Shown here piece after piece: positions 1-5,405 of a stretch of DNA of 5,814 nucleotides. Source of the DNA: Pseudomonadota bacterium (GTDB taxonomy: Bacteria > Pseudomonadota > Gammaproteobacteria > Xanthomonadales > Xanthomonadaceae); NCBI GenBank assembly GCA_023425225.1, contig JAFADB010000320.1, positions 1 to 5,814 on the forward strand, in the 5' to 3' direction. Under the pieces are notes generated by a model. The model was not told the origin of the DNA, searched no databases, and saw nothing but the letters and a program-made list of their open reading frames with translations. A program made the translations under genes and the position numbers. Numbering within the stretch: position 1 is the stretch's first letter; every line of letters starts with the position of its first letter.

Positions 1-311
1 GCCAGCGCATCGCCATCGCCCGCGTGCTGCTCAAGGACGCGCCGATCCTGGTGCTGGACGAGGCCACCTCGGCGCTGGACTCGGAGGTCGAGGCGGCGAT
101 CCAGGACAGCCTGGACACGCTGATGGCGGGCAAGACGGTGATCGCTATCGCCCACCGGCTCTCGACCATCGCGCGCATGGACCGGCTGGTGGTGATGGAT
201 GGCGGGCGCGTGGTGGAGAGCGGAACCCATGCCGAGCTGCTGCAGCATGGCGGCCTGTACGCGCGGCTGTGGGCGCGGCAGACCGGCGGCTTCGTCGCCG
301 CCGCGGGCTGA
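1..311 (+). CDS. ABC transporter ATP-binding protein, C-terminal end (partial)
   Basis: This is the last 102 complete codons of an ABC exporter, the reading frame entering at base 3; the 5' part lies outside the window. Visible in order are the QRIAIAR stretch that follows the ABC signature, the Walker B segment ILVLDE with the catalytic glutamate at fragment residue 20, the D-loop SALD, and the switch histidine of IAHRLSTI at residue 51. Then comes the usual exporter tail with GTHAELL and LYARLW, ending at TGA 309-311. The order and the HRLST H-loop are typical of the MsbA/LipA-type exporter family, in which a membrane domain and this nucleotide-binding domain are fused in one chain and ATP hydrolysis drives export of lipid or drug across the inner membrane. 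The substrate cannot be told from this fragment. It is convergent with the minus-strand operon that ends at 449. Confidence 0.93.
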   Translation, partial: QRIAIARVLLKDAPILVLDEATSALDSEVEAAIQDSLDTLMAGKTVIAIAHRLSTIARMDRLVVMDGGRVVESGTHAELLQHGGLYARLWARQTGGFVAAAG

Positions 312-329
312 GGACAACCGGTTCGCGAT

Positions 330-360
330 CTCCTGTAGGAGCGGCGTCGGCCGCGATGCG
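330..360 (+). repeat. REP-like palindromic element, copy 1
   Basis: The element has a GTAG head (335-338) inside a small inverted repeat TCCT-GT-AGGA, followed by a perfect 5-bp stem GCGGC (341-345) / GCCGC (350-354) with loop GTCG. A GTAG tetranucleotide followed by a GC-rich imperfect palindrome is the known layout of REP elements in Stenotrophomonas and related xanthomonads, where they are mobilised by RAYT (REP-associated tyrosine transposase) proteins. No RAYT gene is present in this window. It lies 19 bases after the stop of the ABC gene, in the gap between two convergent gene ends, where REPs usually occur. Identity as a genome-wide repeat is inferred. Confidence 0.6.
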
Positions 361-406
361 CCTGGCCCACGGGAATCGATCTGGAAAGCATCTCGGCCCG
401 ATGCCA

Positions 407-438
407 CTCCTGCGGGAGCGACCGGTCGGACGGATGCG
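407..438 (+). repeat. REP-like palindromic element, copy 2 (degenerate, same orientation)
   Basis: This second element is in the same orientation as the one at 330-360. It shares the opening CTCCTG..GGAGCG and the closing GATGCG, but carries GCGG instead of the GTAG head, and its centre is the perfect 10-base palindrome CGACCGGTCG (419-428). Its right end is only 10 bases from the stop codon of the convergent gene at 449. It looks like a decayed or divergent partner of copy 1, so the two may form a REP doublet. The two elements fill most of the 137-base convergent gap; the spacer between them (361-406) shows nothing I recognise. Confidence 0.45.
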
Positions 439-448
439 AGCGGGGCCG

Positions 449-931
449 TCAGCTGCCGGCGTCGTCGATGGCGCCGGATTCCTCGGGAGCATGCCGTTCC
501 AGCAGGCGGCGTCCGGGCAGCGGCGGGGTGCGCTGCAGCAGGCGCAGGCCGGCCCGGCGCAACTGCTCGGCGCAGGGCCGCAGCAACGCCGCCAGCGGCG
601 GTTCGCCGGGAACCGAGAGTGTGGCCGGCGATTGCGAAAGACGGTTCAGGGCCGCCAGCAGGTCGAGCTCGTCGCTGCTGACGAAGGCCGAATCCGGCCC
701 GTGCACGCGCAGCCGCATCGCCGCCACCCCGGCGGCCAGCTGCGACCAGGCCGGCAGGCCGTCGGGCTGCAGGCCCAGCGCCAGCAGCGAGGGGCGGAGC
801 AGGCGATCGTCGCCGTTGCCGGGTTCGGCGAGCGTGCGCAGCACCAGCAGCAGGCGCTGCTCGATGCGGCTGCAATGGCTGCGCAGGCGCAGCAACGTGC
901 GCGAGCGCGGTGGCCGCGCATCAGCCTGCAT
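449..931 (-). CDS. Hypothetical protein, 160 aa, last gene of the gntR operon
   Basis: This is an unrecognised 160-residue protein read from ATG 931-929 to TGA 451-449. It is rich in Leu, Arg and Ala, with a basic N-terminal third (residues 1-32, including an RIEQRLLLVLRTL helix-like stretch) and no clear signal peptide or membrane span. Residues 85-100 (SSDELDLLAALNRLSQ) and 112-135 also look helical, so a small soluble helical protein is likely. The chosen start overlaps the end of the upstream gene by 11 bases, typical of translational coupling; only a weak GGCGGT precedes it. An in-frame ATG at 1021 would add 30 Arg-rich residues antiparallel to nothing useful and deepen the overlap to about 100 bases, so I rejected it. 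Function unknown. It is likely a real gene because of its operon position, frame length and coupling. Confidence 0.6.
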   Translation of the reverse strand: MQADARPPRSRTLLRLRSHCSRIEQRLLLVLRTLAEPGNGDDRLLRPSLLALGLQPDGLPAWSQLAAGVAAMRLRVHGPDSAFVSSDELDLLAALNRLSQSPATLSVPGEPPLAALLRPCAEQLRRAGLRLLQRTPPLPGRRLLERHAPEESGAIDDAGS

Positions 932-1337
932 CGATACCGCCGTTGCGGTGCGGCGCGGCCAGCATCCCCCGCGCCAGGGCCTCGGCCTGCGCCGGGTCTG
1001 AGGCGAAGCGCTGCGGGACACCGCATGCGCGCTGCGCGCCCTCCATCAGCGGCTGCAGCTGTTCGCGCCGTGCCGCATCGGGCCCGATCCTGAGCATGCC
1101 GGCGCAGAGCTCGGCAAGGCGTGCCTTGTTGTGCTTGAGCCGGGTGCCGCGCGCCTTGAAATCCTCCCGGTCCTCGGGCGCCTGTTCGACAGGGTGGATC
1201 ACGGCGAAGCGGCCGCCATCGCGCAACAAGGCATCCATGTCCGCGATCCAGGCGGCGGCGTAGCCGGCATGTGCGGCCTCGGCGCGGACGTACAGCCGCG
1301 GGAAATGGCGATCGTCGTGCACCTGCAATGGACTCAT
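921..1337 (-). CDS. Hypothetical protein, 138 aa, possible STAS/SpoIIAA-like fold
   Basis: The gene runs from ATG 1337-1335 to TGA 923-921. A GGAA (1350-1347) lies 9 bases before the start. The protein opens with a short strand (FPRLYVRAEAA, residues 12-22), then a helix around WIADMDALL (30-38), then GRFAVIHPVEQ (42-52), a charged stretch with Lys/Arg-rich residues 61-73, LCAGMLRI (77-84), and it ends with FASDPAQAEALARGML (111-126). This order, including a C-terminal 'F-x-D-P-x-x-A-x-x-W/LA' helix after a hydrophobic strand, resembles the SpoIIAA-like/STAS group of small proteins that is common in proteobacteria. The resemblance is by eye only, and the phosphorylatable Ser of true anti-anti-sigma factors is not evident. 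It lies 33 bases downstream of the gntR stop and overlaps the next gene, so it is very likely co-transcribed with both. Confidence 0.62.
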   Translation of the reverse strand: MSPLQVHDDRHFPRLYVRAEAAHAGYAAAWIADMDALLRDGGRFAVIHPVEQAPEDREDFKARGTRLKHNKARLAELCAGMLRIGPDAARREQLQPLMEGAQRACGVPQRFASDPAQAEALARGMLAAPHRNGGIDAG

Positions 1338-1370
1338 GGCGGACGGTTCCGGAGGGCGGGAGAGGGAGAT

Positions 1371-2084
1371 TCAGCCGCCGGGCCGGCGCGGCAGGCCGTG
1401 CCGGTGCAGGCGTTCGATCAGCGGTTGCAGCAGGTCGCGCGCGGCATCGGCCGCCTTCTGCTCGTCGTGTGCGGCGATGGCGTCGACGATGGCGCGGTGC
1501 GATGCCAGGTCCGGCTCGGGCAGTTCCTCGTGCTCCAGCAGTTGCCGCGCATGCCGCCTCACCGAGAGCAGGAAGTGGCCGTACAGCACCTGGATCGCCT
1601 CGTTGTGCGAGGCGGCGGCCACCGCCATGTGGAAGCGGCCGTCGCGTTGGAGGAACGCGTCGAAGTCGGCGTCGTCCTGTCCGCGCCGGTGTTCGCCGCG
1701 TTCGAGCAGCAACCGGCGCAGCAGGGCCACGTCCTCGTCCTGGGCGCGGCGCGCGGCGAAGCGCGCGGCCTCGACCTCCAGCATCAACTGCATCTCCAGG
1801 TGGTCGAGCAGGCTGGCGTTGGCCAGGCTGCGCACGGTCTCGATCGGATCGACCTCGCTGCGCAGGTAGGTGCCGTCGCCCTGTCGCACCTCCAGCATCT
1901 GCGTGTGCGACAGCACCCGGATCGCCTCGCGCACGGTGTTGCGCCCCACGCCGAACAGGTCGGCCAGCTCGGCTTCGGACGGGATGCGCTCGCCGACCGC
2001 CCATGCCTGGCGGGCGATCTGGTCGCGGATGGCGAGGATGGTCGATTCGACCAGCGAATGGCGTTTGACGGGCAGGGTCGACAT
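1371..2084 (-). CDS. FadR-subfamily GntR transcriptional regulator
   Basis: This 237-residue cytoplasmic regulator belongs to the GntR superfamily, FadR (FCD) branch. Residues about 9-75 form the winged helix: HSLVESTILAIRDQI, then the signature GERIPSEAELADLFGVGRNTVREAIRVL at 31-58 (its recognition helix is GVGRNTVREAIRVL), and the wing EVRQGDGTYL. Residues about 90-228 form the all-helical FCD ligand-binding domain, with D148 and H152 in RDGRFH plus H196 in SHRAI and H206, consistent with the Asp/His metal site of this domain. FCD regulators usually sense small organic acids; the ligand here is unknown. I chose ATG 2084 over ATG 2117 because the latter adds 11 atypical residues and would place the candidate operator inside the gene. 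Neither start has a good ribosome-binding site. The gene heads a likely operon with the two small genes downstream. Confidence 0.9.
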   Translation of the reverse strand: MSTLPVKRHSLVESTILAIRDQIARQAWAVGERIPSEAELADLFGVGRNTVREAIRVLSHTQMLEVRQGDGTYLRSEVDPIETVRSLANASLLDHLEMQLMLEVEAARFAARRAQDEDVALLRRLLLERGEHRRGQDDADFDAFLQRDGRFHMAVAAASHNEAIQVLYGHFLLSVRRHARQLLEHEELPEPDLASHRAIVDAIAAHDEQKAADAARDLLQPLIERLHRHGLPRRPGG

Positions 2085-2100
2085 GGCGGCAGGTGATTTT

Positions 2101-2136
2101 TCGGATGATCCTAACATCCCATGTTTTAGTACGGAA
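2101..2136 (-). promoter_or_regulatory. Candidate promoter and operator of the gntR operon
   Basis: This is an unusually AT-rich patch just upstream of the regulator. On the minus strand a TAGGAT (2113-2108) sits 17 bases after a poor -35, TTCCGT (2136-2131); a start near 2101 would leave a leader of about 17 bases. In the spacer lies a perfect inverted repeat AACAT-CCC-ATGTT (2113-2125). An overlapping one, GGATG-N7-CATCC, covers 2103-2119. A symmetric site between -35 and -10 of a GntR gene is the expected arrangement for autorepression. The promoter hexamers are weak and the operator role is inference. Confidence 0.35.
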
Positions 2137-2301
2137 GCCGGGATGGGACAGATGGATGGCCTACGGCGGCGAACGGGTAGGGATCACGCAGGCAACCGCG
2201 CGGGAAAACAGCGGGAGGTACGGGGTCCTGCGCCTGCTCCGGCGAACGGGTGATGCCAGTGCGCCGGCGTTGCCGTCGCATTCCGGCCCGGGATCGTGCA
2301 G
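2137..2301. other. Intergenic stretch with a 12-base direct repeat
   Basis: No convincing gene or RNA is visible between the gntR promoter and the 3' end of the 96-residue gene copy A. The only structure noted is a perfect 12-base direct repeat CGGCGAACGGGT at 2167-2178 and 2240-2251, spaced 73 bases apart from start to start. Short reading frames through this region on the plus strand have no family resemblance and are treated as chance. Confidence 0.4.
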
Positions 2302-2340
2302 GAGGACGGACGCGTGCCCGCACGCGGACCGTCAGTCCTC
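2302..2340 (-). terminator. GC-rich hairpin at the stop of copy A, no T-tract
   Basis: The core stem is CGCGTG (2311-2316) / CACGCG (2321-2326) around the loop CCCG. It is extended outward by GACGG (2305-2309) / CCGTC (2329-2333) with small internal bulges. The outer strand overlaps the TGA at 2334-2332 of the minus-strand gene. GAGGAC (2302-2307) and GTCCTC (2335-2340) give an alternative closing stem. No run of T follows on the minus strand, so this is a terminator-like or mRNA-end-stabilising hairpin rather than a textbook intrinsic terminator. Confidence 0.45.
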
Positions 2341-2622
2341 GGTCTCGAACTCGATCACCAAGCCGCGGCGCAGGGCGGCCTCCTGCAGCACCTGCTCCAG
2401 TTTGCGCGCGGTGCTGGGGTTGGGAACCTCGATCTCCAGTTCGTGGATGCCGGGGCCGACGGCATCGCTCAGGCCGGCGGAACTGGAATCCTCGTCGTCC
2501 ATGTGCGGCATCAGGTCGGCGATCTCCTCGATGCGCTCGATGCCGTCCAGGTCGTTGACCAGGTCGGCGAGGATGCGCAGGTCGTCCTGGCTGCCGGTCA
2601 GGCGTACGTGCACGGTGGGCAT
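2332..2622 (-). CDS. Small acidic protein of unknown function, copy A (96 aa)
   Basis: This 96-residue acidic protein belongs to no family I can name. It starts at ATG 2622-2620 with a good GGAGA (2633-2629) six bases upstream; longer in-frame starts were rejected because the paralogue begins at exactly the same residue (MPT). The predicted order is strand (VHVRLTG, 4-10), helix (DDLRILADLVNDL, 13-25), strand (IERIEEIADLM, 28-38), a conserved acidic, Ser-rich loop (MDDEDSSSAGLSD, 41-53), GPG (56-58), strand (HELEIEVP), helix (TARKLEQVLQEAALRRG), strand (LVIEFE). That is a beta-alpha-beta / beta-alpha-beta plan, compatible with a ferredoxin-like or ACT-like fold. It has no signal peptide or membrane segment, so it is probably cytoplasmic. 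Copy B at 5115-5405 is the same length, and about 53 of 96 positions are identical by hand alignment. It follows the DUF885 gene on the same strand after 212 bases, probably as its own unit. Confidence 0.85.
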   Translation of the reverse strand: MPTVHVRLTGSQDDLRILADLVNDLDGIERIEEIADLMPHMDDEDSSSAGLSDAVGPGIHELEIEVPNPSTARKLEQVLQEAALRRGLVIEFETED

Positions 2623-2802
2623 GGTGCGTCTCCGGTTGTGGATGAACCGATGGTTGCCCACCACGCGGAAACGCGGGATGAAGCCGGCCGCAGGCCACGC
2701 CGGTTGCGGGATTCGGCGGCATGGACGTGGCGTCAGCCCGGAAATGCCTCCACGACCAGGTGGCGGCACTTCCGGGCCAACGAGGCCGCGAGGTGCGCAT
2801 CG

Positions 2803-2828
2803 GGATGCCCAGCCGGGGCCGGGCATCC
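2803..2828 (-). terminator. Hairpin just after the DUF885 stop, no T-tract
   Basis: A perfect 8-bp stem GGATGCCC (2803-2810) / GGGCATCC (2821-2828) with a 10-base GC-rich loop lies 6 bases downstream of the minus-strand stop at 2837-2835. Position and perfect pairing suggest transcript-end formation or 3' protection, but the bases that follow on the minus strand contain no T run. The rest of the 212-base gap towards the next gene (2623-2802) shows no clear promoter consensus; a four-base CGCG/CGCG stem with a GAAA loop near 2681-2692 is probably chance. Confidence 0.45.
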
Positions 2829-2834
2829 GGCCGG

Positions 2835-4637
2835 TCATTCGATCGGCTGGTCCAGCATCAGCTCGCGCACGAAGCGCACCGGTGGCGCGCCGTAGGACAG
2901 CACCTGGTCGTGGTAGGCCTTCAGGTCGAACCTGTCGCCGAGCTTGTCCTGCATCGCCTTGCGCAGGTCGAAGTGCTCCTGCGCGCCGACGAAGTAGGTC
3001 GGCAGTTGCGCCGAGGTGAGCTGGGCGCGCACCCACTTGCCGGCCGCCTCGCTCTCCTGCTGGAACGCGTCGTGGGTCATCAGGTGCATGGCCTGTTCGC
3101 GGTTCCAGCCGTCCACCTGCACGCCCTGGTCGAGGATGGCGTTGGCGATGGTGCGCAGGTAGAACTTCAGCTGCACCAGGTGGAACAGCGGGTCGTCGCC
3201 CAGGTAGCCCTGCTCCTGCATCATGCGCTCGGTATAGACCGCCCAGCCCTCGGCGAACATGCCCGAGCGCAGCACCGCGCGCAGGGTGGAGGGGAACTTG
3301 GCCGAGTGCCAGCCCTCCAGGTAGTGGCCGGGAATGCCCTCGTGGATCGACAGCAGGTGGATCATGCGCGAGTTGTATTCGCGCAGGAACGAGTCGACCT
3401 GCGCCTGCGACCAGTCGTCGGGGATCGGCGAGATCGCGTAGAAGGTCTTCAGGTGCTTGTCCAGCGGGCCGGGCGAGTCGCAGTAGGCCACCGCCACGCC
3501 GCGCTGGAACTCGGGCATCAGGATGATGTCCACCGGCGCGTCGGGCAGGGTGACCAGGTCCTTCTCGCGCACGAAGTCGGTGGCCGACTTCAGCGAGGCC
3601 TCGGCATCGGCCACCACCTTGTCGCGTGCCGGGCGCTCGGCGTAGGCCAGCTCCAGCGCGGCCTCGATGGCGGCCTGCCGCTGCTCGTCGCTGGGCTGGT
3701 CGGGCAGGGCGGGGGCGCCGGGCCGATCCTTGAGCACGCCGCGGGCGATGGCGTACATCTGCCCGCGCACGCGTGCCAGTTCCGCTTCGGCGCGCTGCTT
3801 GATCTCCGCGCGCGACAGCGACGAGGACAGCGCGAACTTCAGCTTCTGGTCGTACTTTTCCGCGCCGATGCGGAAGTCGCCGCGGGCGTTGGGCACCAGG
3901 GTCTTGTCCAGCCAGGCCTGCTGCTCGGCCACCGCCTGCTTCAGGGTGTCGATGGCGGCCTTCAGGCGCTCGGCATCGGCCGGCGGCAGCTCGCCGATGT
4001 GCGGGGTGATGAAGCCGTCGACGATGCTCAGGATGCCGGCGTTCTGCTTGGCCACGGTTTCGGCATGGATCCTCGGCACGCGCGCCGGATCCAGGTTCTC
4101 GCGCGCCTGGGCGAAGATCCGCGGGATCTTCTCGATGCGCGCGGTGGCCGATTTCAATCGCTCGGGCAACGGCGCGAACTCGCGCGCCATCAGGCCGTAG
4201 ATCGCGCTGCCGGCCAGGCCGTTGTAGACCTGCGGGTCCCAGGCCCAGGCCTGCAGCGTCTCGGTGTTCCAGATGTCGGATTGCAGCTGGTTGCGCAGGA
4301 TCGCAGCGTCCACCTGGTTCTCGCGCGAGAGCTTGCCGGCATCGATGGCGTCCAGCTCGGCCAGCAGCTGCCGGCTGGCCTCCAGGCCCTTCCTGCGGCC
4401 GGCGGCACTGAGGTCGTCGATCTCGCCGTCGTAGCGGTGGTCGCCGATCTGGGTGGCGGCCACCGGCGACAGTTGCAGCCAGGTTTCCAGCGCACGCCGG
4501 GACAGGTCGGCGAACGTCGCATCGGTCGCGGCATCGCCGGCCTGTTCGGTCGCGGCGGAGGCCGGGGCGGGGGATTCGGCCTTCTGGCAGCCGCCCAGGG
4601 CGGCTAGCAGGGCCAGGGCGAGCAGGTGCTGGCGCAT
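2835..4637 (-). CDS. DUF885 family putative zinc metallopeptidase, lipoprotein
   Basis: This 600-residue protein is of the DUF885 family, a group related in fold to M32-type carboxypeptidases and conserved in xanthomonads. The start ATG 4637-4635 has GGAA (4647-4644) six bases upstream and gives a lipoprotein signal peptide MRQHLLALALLAALGG-C with the lipidated cysteine at residue 17. The following Gln argues against inner-membrane retention, so outer-membrane anchoring facing the periplasm is expected. A low-complexity Ala/Glu/Thr linker (18-40) leads to the all-helical catalytic body. The zinc motif is HEGIPGH (H432, E433, H438), followed by AEGWA with E463 as the likely third ligand. The C-terminal block FDLKAYHDQVLSYGAPPVRFVRELM is family-typical. 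It probably cleaves peptides in the periplasm; the substrate is unknown. The frame stays open upstream of the chosen start, but that extension has no homology-like features. It is divergent from the GFA gene. Confidence 0.92.
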   Translation of the reverse strand: MRQHLLALALLAALGGCQKAESPAPASAATEQAGDAATDATFADLSRRALETWLQLSPVAATQIGDHRYDGEIDDLSAAGRRKGLEASRQLLAELDAIDAGKLSRENQVDAAILRNQLQSDIWNTETLQAWAWDPQVYNGLAGSAIYGLMAREFAPLPERLKSATARIEKIPRIFAQARENLDPARVPRIHAETVAKQNAGILSIVDGFITPHIGELPPADAERLKAAIDTLKQAVAEQQAWLDKTLVPNARGDFRIGAEKYDQKLKFALSSSLSRAEIKQRAEAELARVRGQMYAIARGVLKDRPGAPALPDQPSDEQRQAAIEAALELAYAERPARDKVVADAEASLKSATDFVREKDLVTLPDAPVDIILMPEFQRGVAVAYCDSPGPLDKHLKTFYAISPIPDDWSQAQVDSFLREYNSRMIHLLSIHEGIPGHYLEGWHSAKFPSTLRAVLRSGMFAEGWAVYTERMMQEQGYLGDDPLFHLVQLKFYLRTIANAILDQGVQVDGWNREQAMHLMTHDAFQQESEAAGKWVRAQLTSAQLPTYFVGAQEHFDLRKAMQDKLGDRFDLKAYHDQVLSYGAPPVRFVRELMLDQPIE

Positions 4638-4743
4638 GGGCGGTTCCGGTGCAGGAGGGCGCACAGCATAAACGCCGGCCCGCCGGCCGGTATGTGGCGT
4701 TGGTTTATCCTGCCGCCCACGCGGGACATCGGGAGAAGGACCA
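4638..4743. promoter_or_regulatory. Divergent promoter region between DUF885 and GFA genes
   Basis: This 106-base gap separates two starts facing away from each other, so it must hold both promoters. The best -10 candidates are TATGCT on the minus strand (4670-4665), about 28 bases before the DUF885 start, and TATCCT on the plus strand (4706-4711), about 33 bases before the GFA start. Neither has a recognisable -35. Between them lies an inverted repeat GCCGGC-CC-GCCGGC (4674-4687), which may be an operator or just GC bias. The GFA start is fixed by a strong purine-rich site GGGAGAAGGA at 4731-4740. Confidence 0.35.
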
Positions 4744-5100
4744 ATGAAGTACCAGGGCAGTTGCCACTGCGGAGCGGTGGCGTTCGAGCTGGAGACCGAC
4801 GCGCCGATCGACAAGGCGTTCGATTGCAATTGCTCGCTGTGCCGGCGTCGCGGCGGCCTGCTGTGGTTCGGCCCGCGCGCGGCGCTGAAGCTGACCACGG
4901 CCGAATCGTCGTTGGCGACCTATCGATTCCACAATCGCGTACTCGATCATCACTACTGCGCCGCTTGCGGCATCGCGCCGTTCAGCGAGGGCGACAACCC
5001 CGCCGACGGCATGCGCATGGCCGCGGTCAACGTGCGCTGCCTGTCCGAGGTGGACTTGGCGACGCTGGAGATCGCGACGGTGGACGGCGCCAGCTTCTGA
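4744..5100 (+). CDS. GFA family protein (CENP-V/Gfa zinc fold)
   Basis: This 118-residue single-domain protein is of the GFA (glutathione-dependent formaldehyde-activating enzyme) / CENP-V superfamily. The full set of zinc ligands is visible: C7 and C9 in SCHCG, C28, C30 and C33 in DCNCSLC, and C72 and C75 in CAACG. This gives the two zinc sites usual in the family, and the length is normal. Most members have no proven substrate; the formaldehyde/S-hydroxymethylglutathione role applies to the founding enzyme and should not be assumed here. The start ATG at 4744 has a strong Shine-Dalgarno, GGGAGAAGGA, ending 3 bases before it. It is cytoplasmic, with no signal sequence. It is divergent from the DUF885 gene and convergent with copy B of the small acidic gene, whose stop is only 14 bases away, so it appears to be a single-gene unit. 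Confidence 0.92.
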   Translation: MKYQGSCHCGAVAFELETDAPIDKAFDCNCSLCRRRGGLLWFGPRAALKLTTAESSLATYRFHNRVLDHHYCAACGIAPFSEGDNPADGMRMAAVNVRCLSEVDLATLEIATVDGASF

Positions 5101-5107
5101 CCCCGGG

Positions 5108-5123
5108 GACGGCCTCAGCCGTC
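5108..5123. terminator. Hairpin shared by two convergent gene ends, stop codon in the loop
   Basis: A perfect 6-bp stem GACGGC (5108-5113) / GCCGTC (5118-5123) closes a four-base loop CTCA (5114-5117). The loop contains the TGA (5117-5115) of the minus-strand small gene. The stem begins 8 bases after the stop of the GFA gene, next to the palindrome CCCCGGGG (5101-5108). It could act as a compact bidirectional transcript end for both convergent genes, but neither strand has a T-tract after it. Confidence 0.4.
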
Positions 5124-5405
5124 GTCGTCCTCGAACTCCACCACCAGCCCCAGGCGGATGGCGAGCGTCTCGATCGCCTCGCGTACCCGCTCGTCCTTGC
5201 GTTCGGGCAGCAGGATCTCCAGCAGGTGCGTGCCCGGGCCGATGTCGTCGCTCAGGCCGGCCGAGCTGGAATCGTCGTCGTCCATGTGCGGCATCAGGTC
5301 GGCCACCTCTTCGACGTGCTCGACGCCTTCGGTGCCCTGGAGCAGGTCGGTGTAGGCGCGGACGTCGTCTTCGGTTCCGGTGATGCGCAGGTGCAGCGTG
5401 GGCAT
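5115..5405 (-). CDS. Small acidic protein of unknown function, copy B (96 aa)
   Basis: This is a paralogue of the protein at 2332-2622, with exactly the same length and the same start context. ATG 5405-5403 has GGGAAG (5417-5412) six bases upstream. An in-frame upstream ATG (5480) would add 25 Cys/Trp-rich residues absent from copy A and was rejected. The order is strand (LHLRITG), helix (DDVRAYTDLLQG), strand (VEHVEEVADLM), the invariant centre PHMDDDDSSSAGLSD (39-53), GPG, strand (HLLEILLP), helix (ERVREAIETLAIRLG), strand (LVVEFE), and an acidic tail DDDG. Against copy A there is one residue gap in the second helix and about 55% identity, concentrated at residues 34-58. It is probably cytoplasmic and perhaps oligomeric. 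The function is unknown, and the family name could not be recalled. It is convergent with the GFA gene and divergent from the flavin oxidoreductase gene. Confidence 0.85.
   Translation of the reverse strand: MPTLHLRITGTEDDVRAYTDLLQGTEGVEHVEEVADLMPHMDDDDSSSAGLSDDIGPGTHLLEILLPERKDERVREAIETLAIRLGLVVEFEDDDG

Noticed and set aside
646..2004. Minus-strand open frame of about 452 codons spanning the regulator and the two small genes
   Set aside because: The product is Arg/Ala/Pro-rich with no recognisable domain, and it runs out of frame across three genes that have better support (GntR motifs, coupled starts).
1131..2096. Plus-strand frames opposite the gntR gene
   Set aside because: They are antisense shadows of an unmistakable winged-helix/FCD gene; there is no ribosome-binding site or motif.
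2167..2251. 12-base direct repeat CGGCGAACGGGT as an attachment site or regulatory iteron
   Set aside because: There are only two copies, composed of common GC-rich words, with no integrase, palindrome or associated promoter; chance is adequate.
2465..2520. Nucleotide-level conservation island beyond protein needs in the two paralogues
   Set aside because: Comparing codons by hand, synonymous differences are about as frequent inside the 56-base core (3 of about 18 shared residues) as in the upstream part (3 of about 15), so protein conservation plus codon bias explains the match.
2721..4607. Plus-strand open frame of about 628 codons antiparallel to the DUF885 gene
   Set aside because: It is an antisense shadow caused by strong GC third-position bias. 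Its product is repetitive Val/Gln/Leu/Gly-rich with no family motif, while the opposite strand encodes clear zinc and C-terminal family signatures.
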